From: Clostridia bacterium
GTDB taxonomy: Bacteria > Bacillota > Clostridia > Christensenellales > CAG-138
DNA length: 35,499 nucleotides
Direction of reading: 5' to 3'
Assembly: GCA_017545535.1 (NCBI GenBank)
Contig: JAFWMS010000029.1
Location: 1-35,499, forward strand
Both the position numbers and the translations under genes were made by a program. Every line of letters begins with the position of its first letter. The stretch's first letter is position 1. Of the stretch, positions 1 through 7,898 are shown in pieces. Under the pieces are notes generated by a model. It saw only the letters and a list, made by a program, of their open reading frames with translations. It searched no databases and had not been told where the DNA came from.

Positions 1-856
<856 letters not shown>

Positions 857-1399
857 TTATTTTTCTTCGTAGACGCTGGGGCTCAGCACGCCCACGTAGG
901 GCAGGTTTCGATAGTAGCCCATGTAGTCCAGGCCGTAGCCCACCACGAACTTGTTGGGGATGGTGAAGCCGCAGTAGTCCGGGGTGATCTCGCACTCCCG
1001 ACGCTCGGGCTTGTCGAGGAGGGCGCAGACCCGGATGGAGGCCGGCTGCCGGTCGGAAAGGAGCCGGGTCAAATAGGAGAGGGTGAGCCCGCTGTCCATG
1101 ATGTCCTCGGCGATGATCACATGCTTGTTGGTGATGCTGCCGTCCATGTCCTTGTTGATGCGGACGATGCCGCTGGTCTTCTGCTCGTCGCCGTAGCTGG
1201 AGATGCTCATGAAGTCCATCTTCAGCGGGATGGTCAGCGCCCGGGCCAGATCCGTGAAGAACACGCAGGCCCCCTTGAGCACGCACAGAAGGACCACTTC
1301 CTTGCCCGCGTACTCCCGGCTGATCTGCTCGCCCAGCTCCTTCACCCGGCGCCGGATCTGCTCCTCGCTGACCAACACCTCGGCGATATCCTTGTTCAT
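857..1399 (-). CDS. hpt: Hypoxanthine phosphoribosyltransferase
   Basis: Purine salvage enzyme that joins hypoxanthine or guanine to PRPP, giving IMP or GMP, in the cytosol. The 180-residue product carries the PRPP-binding loop VIIAEDIMDSGLTLSYL, the family's ED-xx-D-[ST]-G-x-T signature, and the upstream ISSYGDEQKTSG flexible-loop segment. The chosen start (MNKDIAEVL) lies two bases past the tilS stop codon, has GGGGAA about 8 nt upstream and matches where family members usually begin. Two further in-frame ATGs, up to 15 codons upstream, lie inside the end of tilS and would add an atypical extension. It is the middle gene of tilS-hpt-ftsH and probably shares the promoter before tilS. Confidence 0.95.
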   Translation of the reverse strand: MNKDIAEVLVSEEQIRRRVKELGEQISREYAGKEVVLLCVLKGACVFFTDLARALTIPLKMDFMSISSYGDEQKTSGIVRINKDMDGSITNKHVIIAEDIMDSGLTLSYLTRLLSDRQPASIRVCALLDKPERRECEITPDYCGFTIPNKFVVGYGLDYMGYYRNLPYVGVLSPSVYEEK

Positions 1400-1403
1400 G
1401 AAT

Positions 1404-2744
1404 TCAGTTCCCCACTTCTCCATGGCTTGCTTCCCCCTTCTCAAAGATGATATGTATGATCCTTTCGGTTTCCCTTCTGATCTTCACCCGGTCCGCCACC
1501 GTGCCGCCGGGGACGAACACCGGCCCCGCCTCGTCCGCCAGGATGGGCACCCGCCGGGCGTCATGGCCCATCTTCCGGTCGATGTAGTAGTCCGAAAGGA
1601 GCTTGCTCCCCCTCATGCCCAAGGGCACGAACCGCTCCCCCGCCCGGGCCTGCCGGAGCATCAGCCGGCCCCGGAACCGGTCATAGTCCAGATAGGCCTC
1701 GAAGCTTTCGCAGGGAATGCGGGCCTCAGCTGCCCGCTCCGCCCGGTACACGCCCCAGGGGGTGGCCACCGGCTCGTCCAGGGGCAGCTCACGACAAAAG
1801 CTTTTTGCCGCCTCCGCCGGGCCGATCAGCACCCGATCCCCGTCCGCCCGGGCGATCAGGTTCCCCCGCAGGGTCGCCACCCGGCCCGAGGGCTGGGAAA
1901 AGAGGGCCGAGAGCCGGTCCACGTCCGCCTCTGTAAAGTCCTCCGTCGCCTGCCGCAGCAGCAGCATCGCCGCCCGTTCCCGAAGCACCGGGGGCAGCGC
2001 GGCCAACGCCCGGCGGCTGCCCTGGGTCACGGTCTCCCGGGCCAGGCCGTCTAAAAACTCGTCCTCCGCCCGGAGCCGGTCCGCAAAGGCCGCGATATGG
2101 GCGGACGCCTGGGGGTTGATGGCGGTGAGGTCGGACATGGCCTGCTGCCTAAGCCGGTTCCGGCTGGCGTCGGGCAAAAGGTTGGTGCTGTCCAGGCGGT
2201 AGCTTTGGCCCCGCTCGCCCAGGTAGGAAAGGATATCCGCCCGGCCTGCGCCCAAAAGGGGCCGGATAAGGTCGCCGCTGCGATAGGCCATGCCGGTGAG
2301 ACCGCGGACGCCGCTGCCGCGAATAAGGTGCAGCAGCACCGTCTCCGCCTGGTCGTCCCGGTGGTGTCCCAGGGCGATACAGTCCGCGCCAAGGGCCGCC
2401 TTCAGCCGCCGCAGGAACCCGTAGCGGAGCTTCCGGGCCGCCGTCTCCAGGGAGAGGCCATCCTGGGCGGCGCAGGCGGGCACGTCCCCGCTCTCGCTGA
2501 ACAGGGGCACCCCCAGCTTCAGGCACAGCTTTCGGCAAAAGGCCAGATCCTCCCGGGATTCCTCGCCCCGGATGCCGTGCTCAAAGTGGGCGGCGTACAG
2601 GGGGCCGATCGAGCCCACGTCCCGCAGTCGCTTCAGTTCCAGCAGCAGCGCCGTGGAGTCCGGGCCGCCGGAGAACGCGCATATCACGCCCGCCCGCGCC
2701 CTGAGGCCGCAGGCGGTCAGCGTTCTTTCCGTGAGCAACAGCAT
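1404..2744 (-). CDS. tilS: tRNA(Ile)-lysidine synthetase TilS
   Basis: Essential tRNA-modifying enzyme that attaches lysine to cytidine 34 of the CAU-anticodon tRNA-Ile, changing both its decoding and its charging. The N-terminus shows the N-type ATP pyrophosphatase PP-loop FSGGPDST at about residues 25-32, then AAHFEHGIRGEESREDL and GHHRDDQAETVLLHLIRGSG, both typical of TilS. The C-terminal half contains the substrate-binding and TilS-C parts (KLLSDYYIDRK followed by RRVPILADE). At 446 residues it has normal length. The ATG at 2744 is chosen because GGGG sits 10 nt upstream; a TTG three codons earlier is possible. It is first in tilS-hpt-ftsH, behind a sigma-A promoter at 2775-2803. Confidence 0.95.
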   Translation of the reverse strand: MLLLTERTLTACGLRARAGVICAFSGGPDSTALLLELKRLRDVGSIGPLYAAHFEHGIRGEESREDLAFCRKLCLKLGVPLFSESGDVPACAAQDGLSLETAARKLRYGFLRRLKAALGADCIALGHHRDDQAETVLLHLIRGSGVRGLTGMAYRSGDLIRPLLGAGRADILSYLGERGQSYRLDSTNLLPDASRNRLRQQAMSDLTAINPQASAHIAAFADRLRAEDEFLDGLARETVTQGSRRALAALPPVLRERAAMLLLRQATEDFTEADVDRLSALFSQPSGRVATLRGNLIARADGDRVLIGPAEAAKSFCRELPLDEPVATPWGVYRAERAAEARIPCESFEAYLDYDRFRGRLMLRQARAGERFVPLGMRGSKLLSDYYIDRKMGHDARRVPILADEAGPVFVPGGTVADRVKIRRETERIIHIIFEKGEASHGEVGN

Positions 2745-2774
2745 GGATACCAAACCCCGATTATAGTTACATAC

Positions 2775-2803
2775 ATCATACCCTTTGCGCCGCTTTTTGA
2801 CAA
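2775..2803 (-). promoter_or_regulatory. Sigma-A type promoter of tilS-hpt-ftsH
   Basis: On the minus strand, TTGTCA (2803-2798) is followed by a 17-nt spacer and TATGAT (2780-2775). This places transcription start about 25 nt before the tilS ATG. The same TTGTCA-N17-TATGAT pattern recurs at 35401-35429. Confidence 0.75.
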
Positions 2804-2823
2804 GCTTTTTTTAAGGAAGGAAA

Positions 2824-2966
2824 AAAGCACGCACCCTTTCTTGAAAGAAAGGGTGCACCCCAAAGAACTTTATTCGACTTGCATTTTCCTGTGCGATGCC
2901 TATGATAACCCAAATGTGCTTCCCTTTTTTGGCACTTTTTTCTTTTCACCGAAGAGAAAAAAGTGC
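2824..2966. repeat. Double-hairpin dispersed element, copy 1 (likely terminator of the dehydrogenase gene)
   Basis: Hairpin 1 is a 12-bp stem (GCACCCTTTCTT / AAGAAAGGGTGC, about 2828-2857), and hairpin 2 is a stem of about 16 bp at 2932-2966 around CACC. A spacer of roughly 60 nt between them contains AAAGAACTTTATT. The first 51 bases match the copy at 16036-16086 with only two differences. Read on the minus strand it follows the dehydrogenase stop (2979) by 12 nt, and hairpin 1 is followed by GTGC and six T, so it probably ends that transcript before the tilS promoter. Confidence 0.75.
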
Positions 2967-2978
2967 AGAAAGAAATTC

Positions 2979-3926
2979 CTAATTTACCACATTCACCGGC
3001 TGCCCTTCCAGCACCCCCCGGATGCTGGCGGCGGTCACGTCCACGATCCGCTGCCGCCCCTCCACGGTGGCCCAGGCGGAGTGCCCCGTAAGATAGCAGT
3101 TGGGCGCCTTCAAGAGCGGGTTATGGACGTCGATGGGCTCCCGGCTCACCACGTCCGCCCCGTATCCCCCCAGCTTCCCGGAGGCGAGGGCCGCGGCCAC
3201 GTCCCCCTCGTTCACCAGGGACCCCCGGGCGGTGTTGATGAGCAGCGCCCCGTCCTTCATTTTCCCGATGGTCTCTGCATCCACGAACCCGGCGTTCTCC
3301 GCCGTGGCGGGACAGTGGAGGCTGATCACGTCGGATCTATGCAACAGCTCCTCCAACGATACCTGCGTCCCGGGGAAGCCGGGATGCTCGTGCCGGGAAT
3401 ACCCCAGCACCTCCATGCCGAAGGTCCGTCCCACGGCCGCCACCCGTGACCCGATGGCCCCGCAGCCCACGATCCCCAGCGTCCGCCCCTCCAGGGCAAG
3501 GGGCGTTTTCTCCCACCAGCAGAACTCCGGGCAGGCGGTCCAGGCCCCCTGCCGGATGCGGGCGGTGGAATGGGCCGTGTTCCGGGTCATCTCCAGCAGA
3601 AAGGCGAACACGCTCTCCGTCACCGACCCGGTGGCGTACCCAGGCACGTTGCACACGGGTATCCCCAGCGCCCGGGCCCCGGCCACGTCCACCACGTCGT
3701 AGCCCGTGGCCAGCACCCCCACCATCTTCAGGGCGGCCGCCCCCTTGAGCGCGTCCGCGGAAAGCTTCACCTTGTTGGTCAAAACCACGTCCGCTCCCCG
3801 CAGCCGCTGGGGCACCAGCGCCGGGTCCGTCCTGTCGTAGAGCGAGAGCACCCCCAGCGCCCGCCAGGGCGACAGATCCAGCTCCTCCATCTTCAGCGTC
3901 TTTGCGTCCAGGACCACGATCTGCAT
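2979..3926 (-). CDS. D-isomer-specific 2-hydroxyacid dehydrogenase (glycerate/hydroxypyruvate reductase-like)
   Basis: NAD(P)-dependent cytosolic oxidoreductase that interconverts a 2-oxoacid and its D-2-hydroxyacid. The 315-residue product has the Rossmann motif GCGAIG (154-159) and the catalytic set Arg234 (NTARGSL), Glu263 and His282. The His lies in TGHSAWAT, close to the PHxAWAT form seen in glycerate dehydrogenases, so glycerate or hydroxypyruvate is the best substrate guess; the sequence does not prove it. The start chosen has AGGGGG 7 nt upstream; an in-frame ATG 21 codons earlier overlaps the promoter and is rejected. It is a single-gene unit, divergent from trkA, and ends at the double-hairpin element. 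Confidence 0.85.
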   Translation of the reverse strand: MQIVVLDAKTLKMEELDLSPWRALGVLSLYDRTDPALVPQRLRGADVVLTNKVKLSADALKGAAALKMVGVLATGYDVVDVAGARALGIPVCNVPGYATGSVTESVFAFLLEMTRNTAHSTARIRQGAWTACPEFCWWEKTPLALEGRTLGIVGCGAIGSRVAAVGRTFGMEVLGYSRHEHPGFPGTQVSLEELLHRSDVISLHCPATAENAGFVDAETIGKMKDGALLINTARGSLVNEGDVAAALASGKLGGYGADVVSREPIDVHNPLLKAPNCYLTGHSAWATVEGRQRIVDVTAASIRGVLEGQPVNVVN

Positions 3927-3960
3927 GGCTTTTCCCCCTGTTCTCCCCTTTTTCAGCATC

Positions 3961-3989
3961 ATTGTAGCCCCATCCCCCAGGACCGTCAA
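3961..3989 (-). promoter_or_regulatory. Promoter of the 2-hydroxyacid dehydrogenase gene
   Basis: Minus strand: TTGACG (3989-3984), 17-nt spacer, TACAAT (3966-3961). It starts about 35 nt before the ATG and stands back to back with the trkA promoter, 32 bases away. Confidence 0.75.
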
Positions 3990-4021
3990 ATGAACTTTCC
4001 TTGAACGGCATTTGTCCCAAG

Positions 4022-4050
4022 TTGCCTTTTTTCGGAGGATATGCTATACT
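4022..4050 (+). promoter_or_regulatory. Promoter of trkA-trkH
   Basis: TTGCCT (4022-4027), 17-nt spacer, TATACT (4045-4050). The leader to the trkA ATG is about 27 nt. Confidence 0.75.
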
Positions 4051-4084
4051 AATGGATAATTTTTTCAAAGGGGATGTGACTTAT

Positions 4085-5461
4085 ATGTTCATCATTGTGG
4101 TCGGCCAGGGCAAGGTAGGCACCACCCTTTCCTCCCAGCTTTGCGCCGAAGGACACGATATCGTCACCATCGACAACGATCCTGTGGTCCTCAAGAAGCT
4201 GCAGGAGACGCTGGACGTGGCCACCCTCTGCGGCAACGGCGCCGCGGCCTCCGTTTTGGAGGAGGCGGGCGCGGCCCGGGCGGACCTGCTCATCGCCTGC
4301 ACCGACGGAGACGAGGTGAACCTTTTGAGCTGCATGGTGGCCCGGAAGCTGGGCACCAAGAACACCATCGCCCGGGTCCGGGACCCGGAATACGACAGCG
4401 ACCTCAGACTGTTGAAGGACGAGTTTCATATCTCCCTGTCCATCAACCCCGAGCTCACCTGCGCCAGAGAGATCTTCCGCATCCTCCGCTTCCCCGCCTT
4501 CATGAAGCGGGAGACCTTCCTGCGGGACAAGGCGGAGCTGGTGGAGCTGCGGGTGGCCCCCGGCAGCCAGCTGGACGGGCTCAAGCTCATGGATCTGAGG
4601 CGGCTCACCGATGAAAAGGCCCTCATCTGCGCCGTGGAACGCCAGGGCCAGGTGACCATCCCCGACGGCCGCTTCGTGCTCCAGGGGAACGACCGCATCT
4701 CCCTCACCGCCGAAGCCGCCGGCCTGGTCCGGTTCATGCACGATCTGGGCCTCCCCGCCCCCAGCATCCGCAAGGTGATGATCGTGGGCGGCAGCCGCAT
4801 CGCCATCCACGTGGCCCGGCTCCTGCAGCGGAACAAGGTCCGGGTCACCATCATGGACAACGACGAGCAGAAATGCCACAAGCTCACGGAGCTGCTGCCC
4901 GAGGCCACCATCCTCTACGGCAACGGCACGCTTCAGGACGTTCTCCTGTCCGAGGGCGTGAAGGACACGGACGCTGTGCTGGCCCTCACGGGCTTCGACG
5001 AGGAGAACCTGACCATCTCCATGTTCGCCAACTATCTCAAGGTGCCCAAGACCGTCACCAAGATCGACCGGACGGACCATCTGGAAGTCTACTCCAACGC
5101 GGGCATCGACACCATCGTTTCCCCCAAGCTCCTGACCGCCAACGAGATCGTCCGCTACGTGCGGGCCATGGGCAGCCGCTCCGGCCAGTCCATGCTGGCG
5201 CTGAGCCGGTTCATGGACGGGAAGGTGGAGGCTATGGAGTTCATCGTCCCCGAGGGGGCCAGCTATTGCGACATCCCCTTCAAGGCCCTACAGACCCGGA
5301 AGCGGAAGGACACCCTGGTGGCCGCCATCGCCCGGAACCGGCAGCTCATCATCCCCAGCGGCGACGACTGTCTGCTGCCTGAGGATCGGGTGGTGATCGT
5401 GGCCCCCCGGGACGTGACCATCTCCGCTCTCAAGGACGTGTTCCCCGGAGGCAGCCTATGA
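4085..5461 (+). CDS. trkA: Trk potassium uptake system, nucleotide-gating subunit TrkA
   Basis: Cytosolic regulatory ring protein that binds NAD(H) or ATP and gates the TrkH potassium channel. At 458 residues it has the full-length, duplicated form: a first RCK-N Rossmann domain opening with VVGQGKVG (residues 5-12) and ending in VTIDND, a TrkA-C domain, a second Rossmann domain from about residue 230 (MIVGGSRIAIHVARLL, acidic end at IMDNDE), and a second TrkA-C. The second glycine motif is GGSRIA rather than GxGxxG, as is common in the second half of TrkA. The chosen ATG (MFIIVVGQGKVG) matches the family; 28 in-frame codons upstream overlap the promoter. Its stop overlaps the trkH start (ATGA), suggesting coupled translation. 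Confidence 0.93.
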   Translation: MFIIVVGQGKVGTTLSSQLCAEGHDIVTIDNDPVVLKKLQETLDVATLCGNGAAASVLEEAGAARADLLIACTDGDEVNLLSCMVARKLGTKNTIARVRDPEYDSDLRLLKDEFHISLSINPELTCAREIFRILRFPAFMKRETFLRDKAELVELRVAPGSQLDGLKLMDLRRLTDEKALICAVERQGQVTIPDGRFVLQGNDRISLTAEAAGLVRFMHDLGLPAPSIRKVMIVGGSRIAIHVARLLQRNKVRVTIMDNDEQKCHKLTELLPEATILYGNGTLQDVLLSEGVKDTDAVLALTGFDEENLTISMFANYLKVPKTVTKIDRTDHLEVYSNAGIDTIVSPKLLTANEIVRYVRAMGSRSGQSMLALSRFMDGKVEAMEFIVPEGASYCDIPFKALQTRKRKDTLVAAIARNRQLIIPSGDDCLLPEDRVVIVAPRDVTISALKDVFPGGSL

Positions 5462-6912
5462 ACGGCCGGGCCGTCCGATACTTCATCGGCCATATCCTGC
5501 GCTGGGAAGCCATTTTGATGCTCCCCGCCCTCGTCATCGCCCTGGTGGACCGGTCCTGGAACGCGGTGAACGGGTTTTTGATTACCATGCTGTTGCTGCT
5601 GGCGGTCTCGTCCCTGCTGCTGTACGTGGGCCAGCGGGGGGACCACAGCATGCAGGCTCGGGAGGGCTTCGTGATCGTGGGCCTGGGGTGGGTACTCATG
5701 TCCCTCTTCGGCGCCCTGCCCTTCACCATCTCCCGGGAGATCCCCCGGTATGTGGATGCCCTCTTCGAGACCGCGTCGGGCTTCACCACCACCGGGGCCA
5801 GCATCCTCACCAACATCGAGGGCCTCTGCCGGGGGCTCCTGTTCTGGCGCAGCTTCACCCACTGGATCGGCGGCATGGGCGTGCTGGTGTTCGTGCTGGC
5901 CATCATCCCCCTCTCTAAGGGCAGCGGCGAAAGCATGCACCTGCTTCGGGCGGAGAGCCCCGGCCCTGACGTGGGCAAGGTGTCCCCCACCATGCGCAAG
6001 ACCACCCGGGTCCTCTACGCCATCTATTTCGGCATCACCCTTTTGACCTTCCTGCTGCTGGTCCTGGGCGGCGATCCCGCCTTCGACAGCTTCTGCAACG
6101 CCGTGGGCGCGGCGGGCACCGGCGGTTTCGCCATCAAGAACGCGGGCATCGCCGCTTACGGCCACTACACCCAGACGGTGCTCTCCTTCGCCATGATGGC
6201 CTTCGGCGTGAACTTTTCCGTCTATTACCTCATCCTGACCCGCCAGGCCAGGCGCGCTCTGAAGGACGAGGAGCTCCACTGGTACGTGGGCATCATCCTG
6301 GGGGCCCTGGTGATCCTGGTTCTCAACACCCACAAGCTCTTTCCCAGCCTGGGGGAAGCGGTCCACCACGTGTTCTTCACCATCTGCTCCATCATCACCA
6401 CCACGGGCTTCTCCACGGTGGACTTCAACCTATGGCCGGAGCTGAGCAAATGGATACTGGTGCTCCTCATGTTCATGGGCGCCTCCGCGGGCAGCACCGG
6501 CGGCGGCATGAAGGTGAGCCGCATCCTGATCCTCATCAAGAGCCTGGGGAACCAGATCGCCACCATGCTTCGGCCCCGGAGCGTGCATATCGTCCGCCTC
6601 AACAAGAAGATGGTGGAGGATTCCACCGTTCACGGCGTCCACGTGTTCGCCCTGGCCTACTTCTGCATCCTGGGGATCTCCGCCCTGATCGTGTCGCTGG
6701 ACAACTTCGACGGCGTCACCACCTTGACCAGCGTCATCGCCTGCATCAGCAACATCGGCCCCGGTCTCAACATGGTGGGCCCCACGGGGAACTACGCCGC
6801 CTTCTCGGACCTGTCGAAGATCATTCTGAGCCTGGATATGCTCTTTGGCCGGTTGGAGATCTTCCCCATGCTCCTGCTCTTCTCCCCCGCGGCCTGGCGC
6901 AGGAACGGCTAA
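5458..6912 (+). CDS. trkH: Trk potassium uptake system, membrane subunit TrkH
   Basis: Polytopic membrane protein that forms the potassium pore; it works with TrkA just upstream. The 484-residue product has the four-repeat M1-P-M2 layout. Filter-type loops with TTG cores are visible at about residues 103-113 (SGFTTTGAS), near the GTGGF segment around 220, and at TTTGFSTVDF near 315, with a fourth near SNIGPG at about 435. The STGGGMKVSR segment preceding a long cytoplasmic basic stretch is typical of TrkH/KtrB. It overlaps trkA by four bases and is followed by a clear intrinsic terminator. Confidence 0.93.
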   Translation: MNGRAVRYFIGHILRWEAILMLPALVIALVDRSWNAVNGFLITMLLLLAVSSLLLYVGQRGDHSMQAREGFVIVGLGWVLMSLFGALPFTISREIPRYVDALFETASGFTTTGASILTNIEGLCRGLLFWRSFTHWIGGMGVLVFVLAIIPLSKGSGESMHLLRAESPGPDVGKVSPTMRKTTRVLYAIYFGITLLTFLLLVLGGDPAFDSFCNAVGAAGTGGFAIKNAGIAAYGHYTQTVLSFAMMAFGVNFSVYYLILTRQARRALKDEELHWYVGIILGALVILVLNTHKLFPSLGEAVHHVFFTICSIITTTGFSTVDFNLWPELSKWILVLLMFMGASAGSTGGGMKVSRILILIKSLGNQIATMLRPRSVHIVRLNKKMVEDSTVHGVHVFALAYFCILGISALIVSLDNFDGVTTLTSVIACISNIGPGLNMVGPTGNYAAFSDLSKIILSLDMLFGRLEIFPMLLLFSPAAWRRNG

Positions 6913-6931
6913 CCAAGCGCAACCAAAACGA

Positions 6932-6960
6932 CTCCATCCCATAGGGGTGGAGCTTTTTTT
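6932..6960 (+). terminator. Intrinsic terminator of trkA-trkH
   Basis: Nine-bp stem CTCCATCCC (6932-6940) with GGGGTGGAG (6944-6952), including one G-T pair, loop ATA, then C and seven T. A smaller CCCC/GGGG hairpin follows at about 6963-6980. Confidence 0.85.
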
Positions 6961-6978
6961 CTCTCTCCCCAAGGGGGA

Positions 6979-7022
6979 GAAAAAATGAGAGAGTATTCCC
7001 CTCAGGGGAATACTCTCTCATT
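6979..7022 (-). terminator. Strong terminator after the HAD-family gene (bidirectional pair with the trkH terminator)
   Basis: Perfect 18-bp inverted repeat, arms 6984-7001 and 7005-7022, loop TCA. On the minus strand it is followed by a T run. It lies 21 nt past the stop of the minus-strand gene at 7044. Confidence 0.8.
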
Positions 7023-7043
7023 GTCCTTTATTTCAATCAGAAA

Positions 7044-7709
7044 TCAGGAAGGCTGCAGGCGGTTGAGATAGGTTTCCAATTCGTTCAGGTCCCGGAGTAC
7101 AGGGACGCCGATTTTCAAAAGCCTTTCCCGGCTCTGGTGGCCTCCCTCCAGAAGGACGCAGGGGCAGCCGATGGCGGAGGACACCTCAAAGTCGTGGTCC
7201 GTGTCCCCGATGAACAGGGCCCGCTCCCGGGGGATGCCCTCGCTTTCGATGAAATCCTTCGCCAGAGCCGCCTTGGAGAAAGCGTAGTGGTCCGTGAGAC
7301 CCAGCTTCTTTTCGAACCGGTCCCCCACATCGCCGAAGGCGGCCACCTGCTCCACCAACTGGTCATACCGGGTGGCGGAGAGGAGGACCTGCCGATAGCC
7401 CTCCCCCTTCAGCCTGTCCAGGAAGGGGACGATGCCGGGGCGGAGGACGGAGGTCCGATAGAGCTTGTCGTACCAAACGATGAACTCGTCCGCCACCTGC
7501 TCGTAGGGCTCGTCATCGGGGCCGAAGCGATAGCCCATCTTCTCGTAATAGCTCTTGATGGGGAAGCCGAAGACCGCCCGATAGGCGTCCATGTCGGGGA
7601 GCGTGGGGATGCCCCGCTCCGACAGCATGATGTTGGCGATGGTCTTGCAGACCAGAGCGTCGTCCAGTATAGTCCCGTTCCAGTCCCAGATGATGAGCTG
7701 CGGCTTCAT
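7044..7709 (-). CDS. HAD-superfamily hydrolase (phosphoglycolate-phosphatase-like), Asn in motif I
   Basis: A 221-residue protein of the HAD superfamily with a helical C1-type cap, resembling the phosphoglycolate phosphatase branch. Motif I is DWNGT (Asp9 nucleophile, Asn11), motif II is LSAT, a conserved Lys lies in the FSKAAL segment, and motif IV is FIGDTDHD. The residue two after the nucleophile is usually the Asp that acts as acid/base; here it is Asn, so the reaction may be slower or different. The start has GGAGG 5 nt upstream. It has its own promoter, divergent from ftsK, and a strong terminator. The fold is sure; the substrate is unknown. Confidence 0.85.
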   Translation of the reverse strand: MKPQLIIWDWNGTILDDALVCKTIANIMLSERGIPTLPDMDAYRAVFGFPIKSYYEKMGYRFGPDDEPYEQVADEFIVWYDKLYRTSVLRPGIVPFLDRLKGEGYRQVLLSATRYDQLVEQVAAFGDVGDRFEKKLGLTDHYAFSKAALAKDFIESEGIPRERALFIGDTDHDFEVSSAIGCPCVLLEGGHQSRERLLKIGVPVLRDLNELETYLNRLQPS

Positions 7710-7737
7710 GGTGCCCTCCCGAAGATGTGGTAGTACC

Positions 7738-7766
7738 AGTATACTTGACCCGGCCCGCCTTGGCAA
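7738..7766 (-). promoter_or_regulatory. Promoter of the HAD-family gene
   Basis: Minus strand: TTGCCA (7766-7761), 17-nt spacer, TATACT (7743-7738). The boxes are identical to those of the divergent ftsK promoter 51 bases away. Confidence 0.75.
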
Positions 7767-7816
7767 GAGCGGGGATTTATTCACAGTCTTTTCATGGGCG
7801 CCGGGCCCCGGCCGCC

Positions 7817-7845
7817 TTGCCAAGGGAATGCGGCGGGTGTATACT
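7817..7845 (+). promoter_or_regulatory. Promoter of the ftsK-rimO-pgsA-cinA run
   Basis: TTGCCA (7817-7822), 17-nt spacer, TATACT (7840-7845). Transcription would start near 7852, which leaves almost no leader for an ATG at 7860 and favours a later ftsK start. Confidence 0.75.
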
Positions 7846-7898
7846 ATTATAGAAATAGTATGGGGTGGTATATGCCCCTGTTCAAGAGAGGAAACGCA

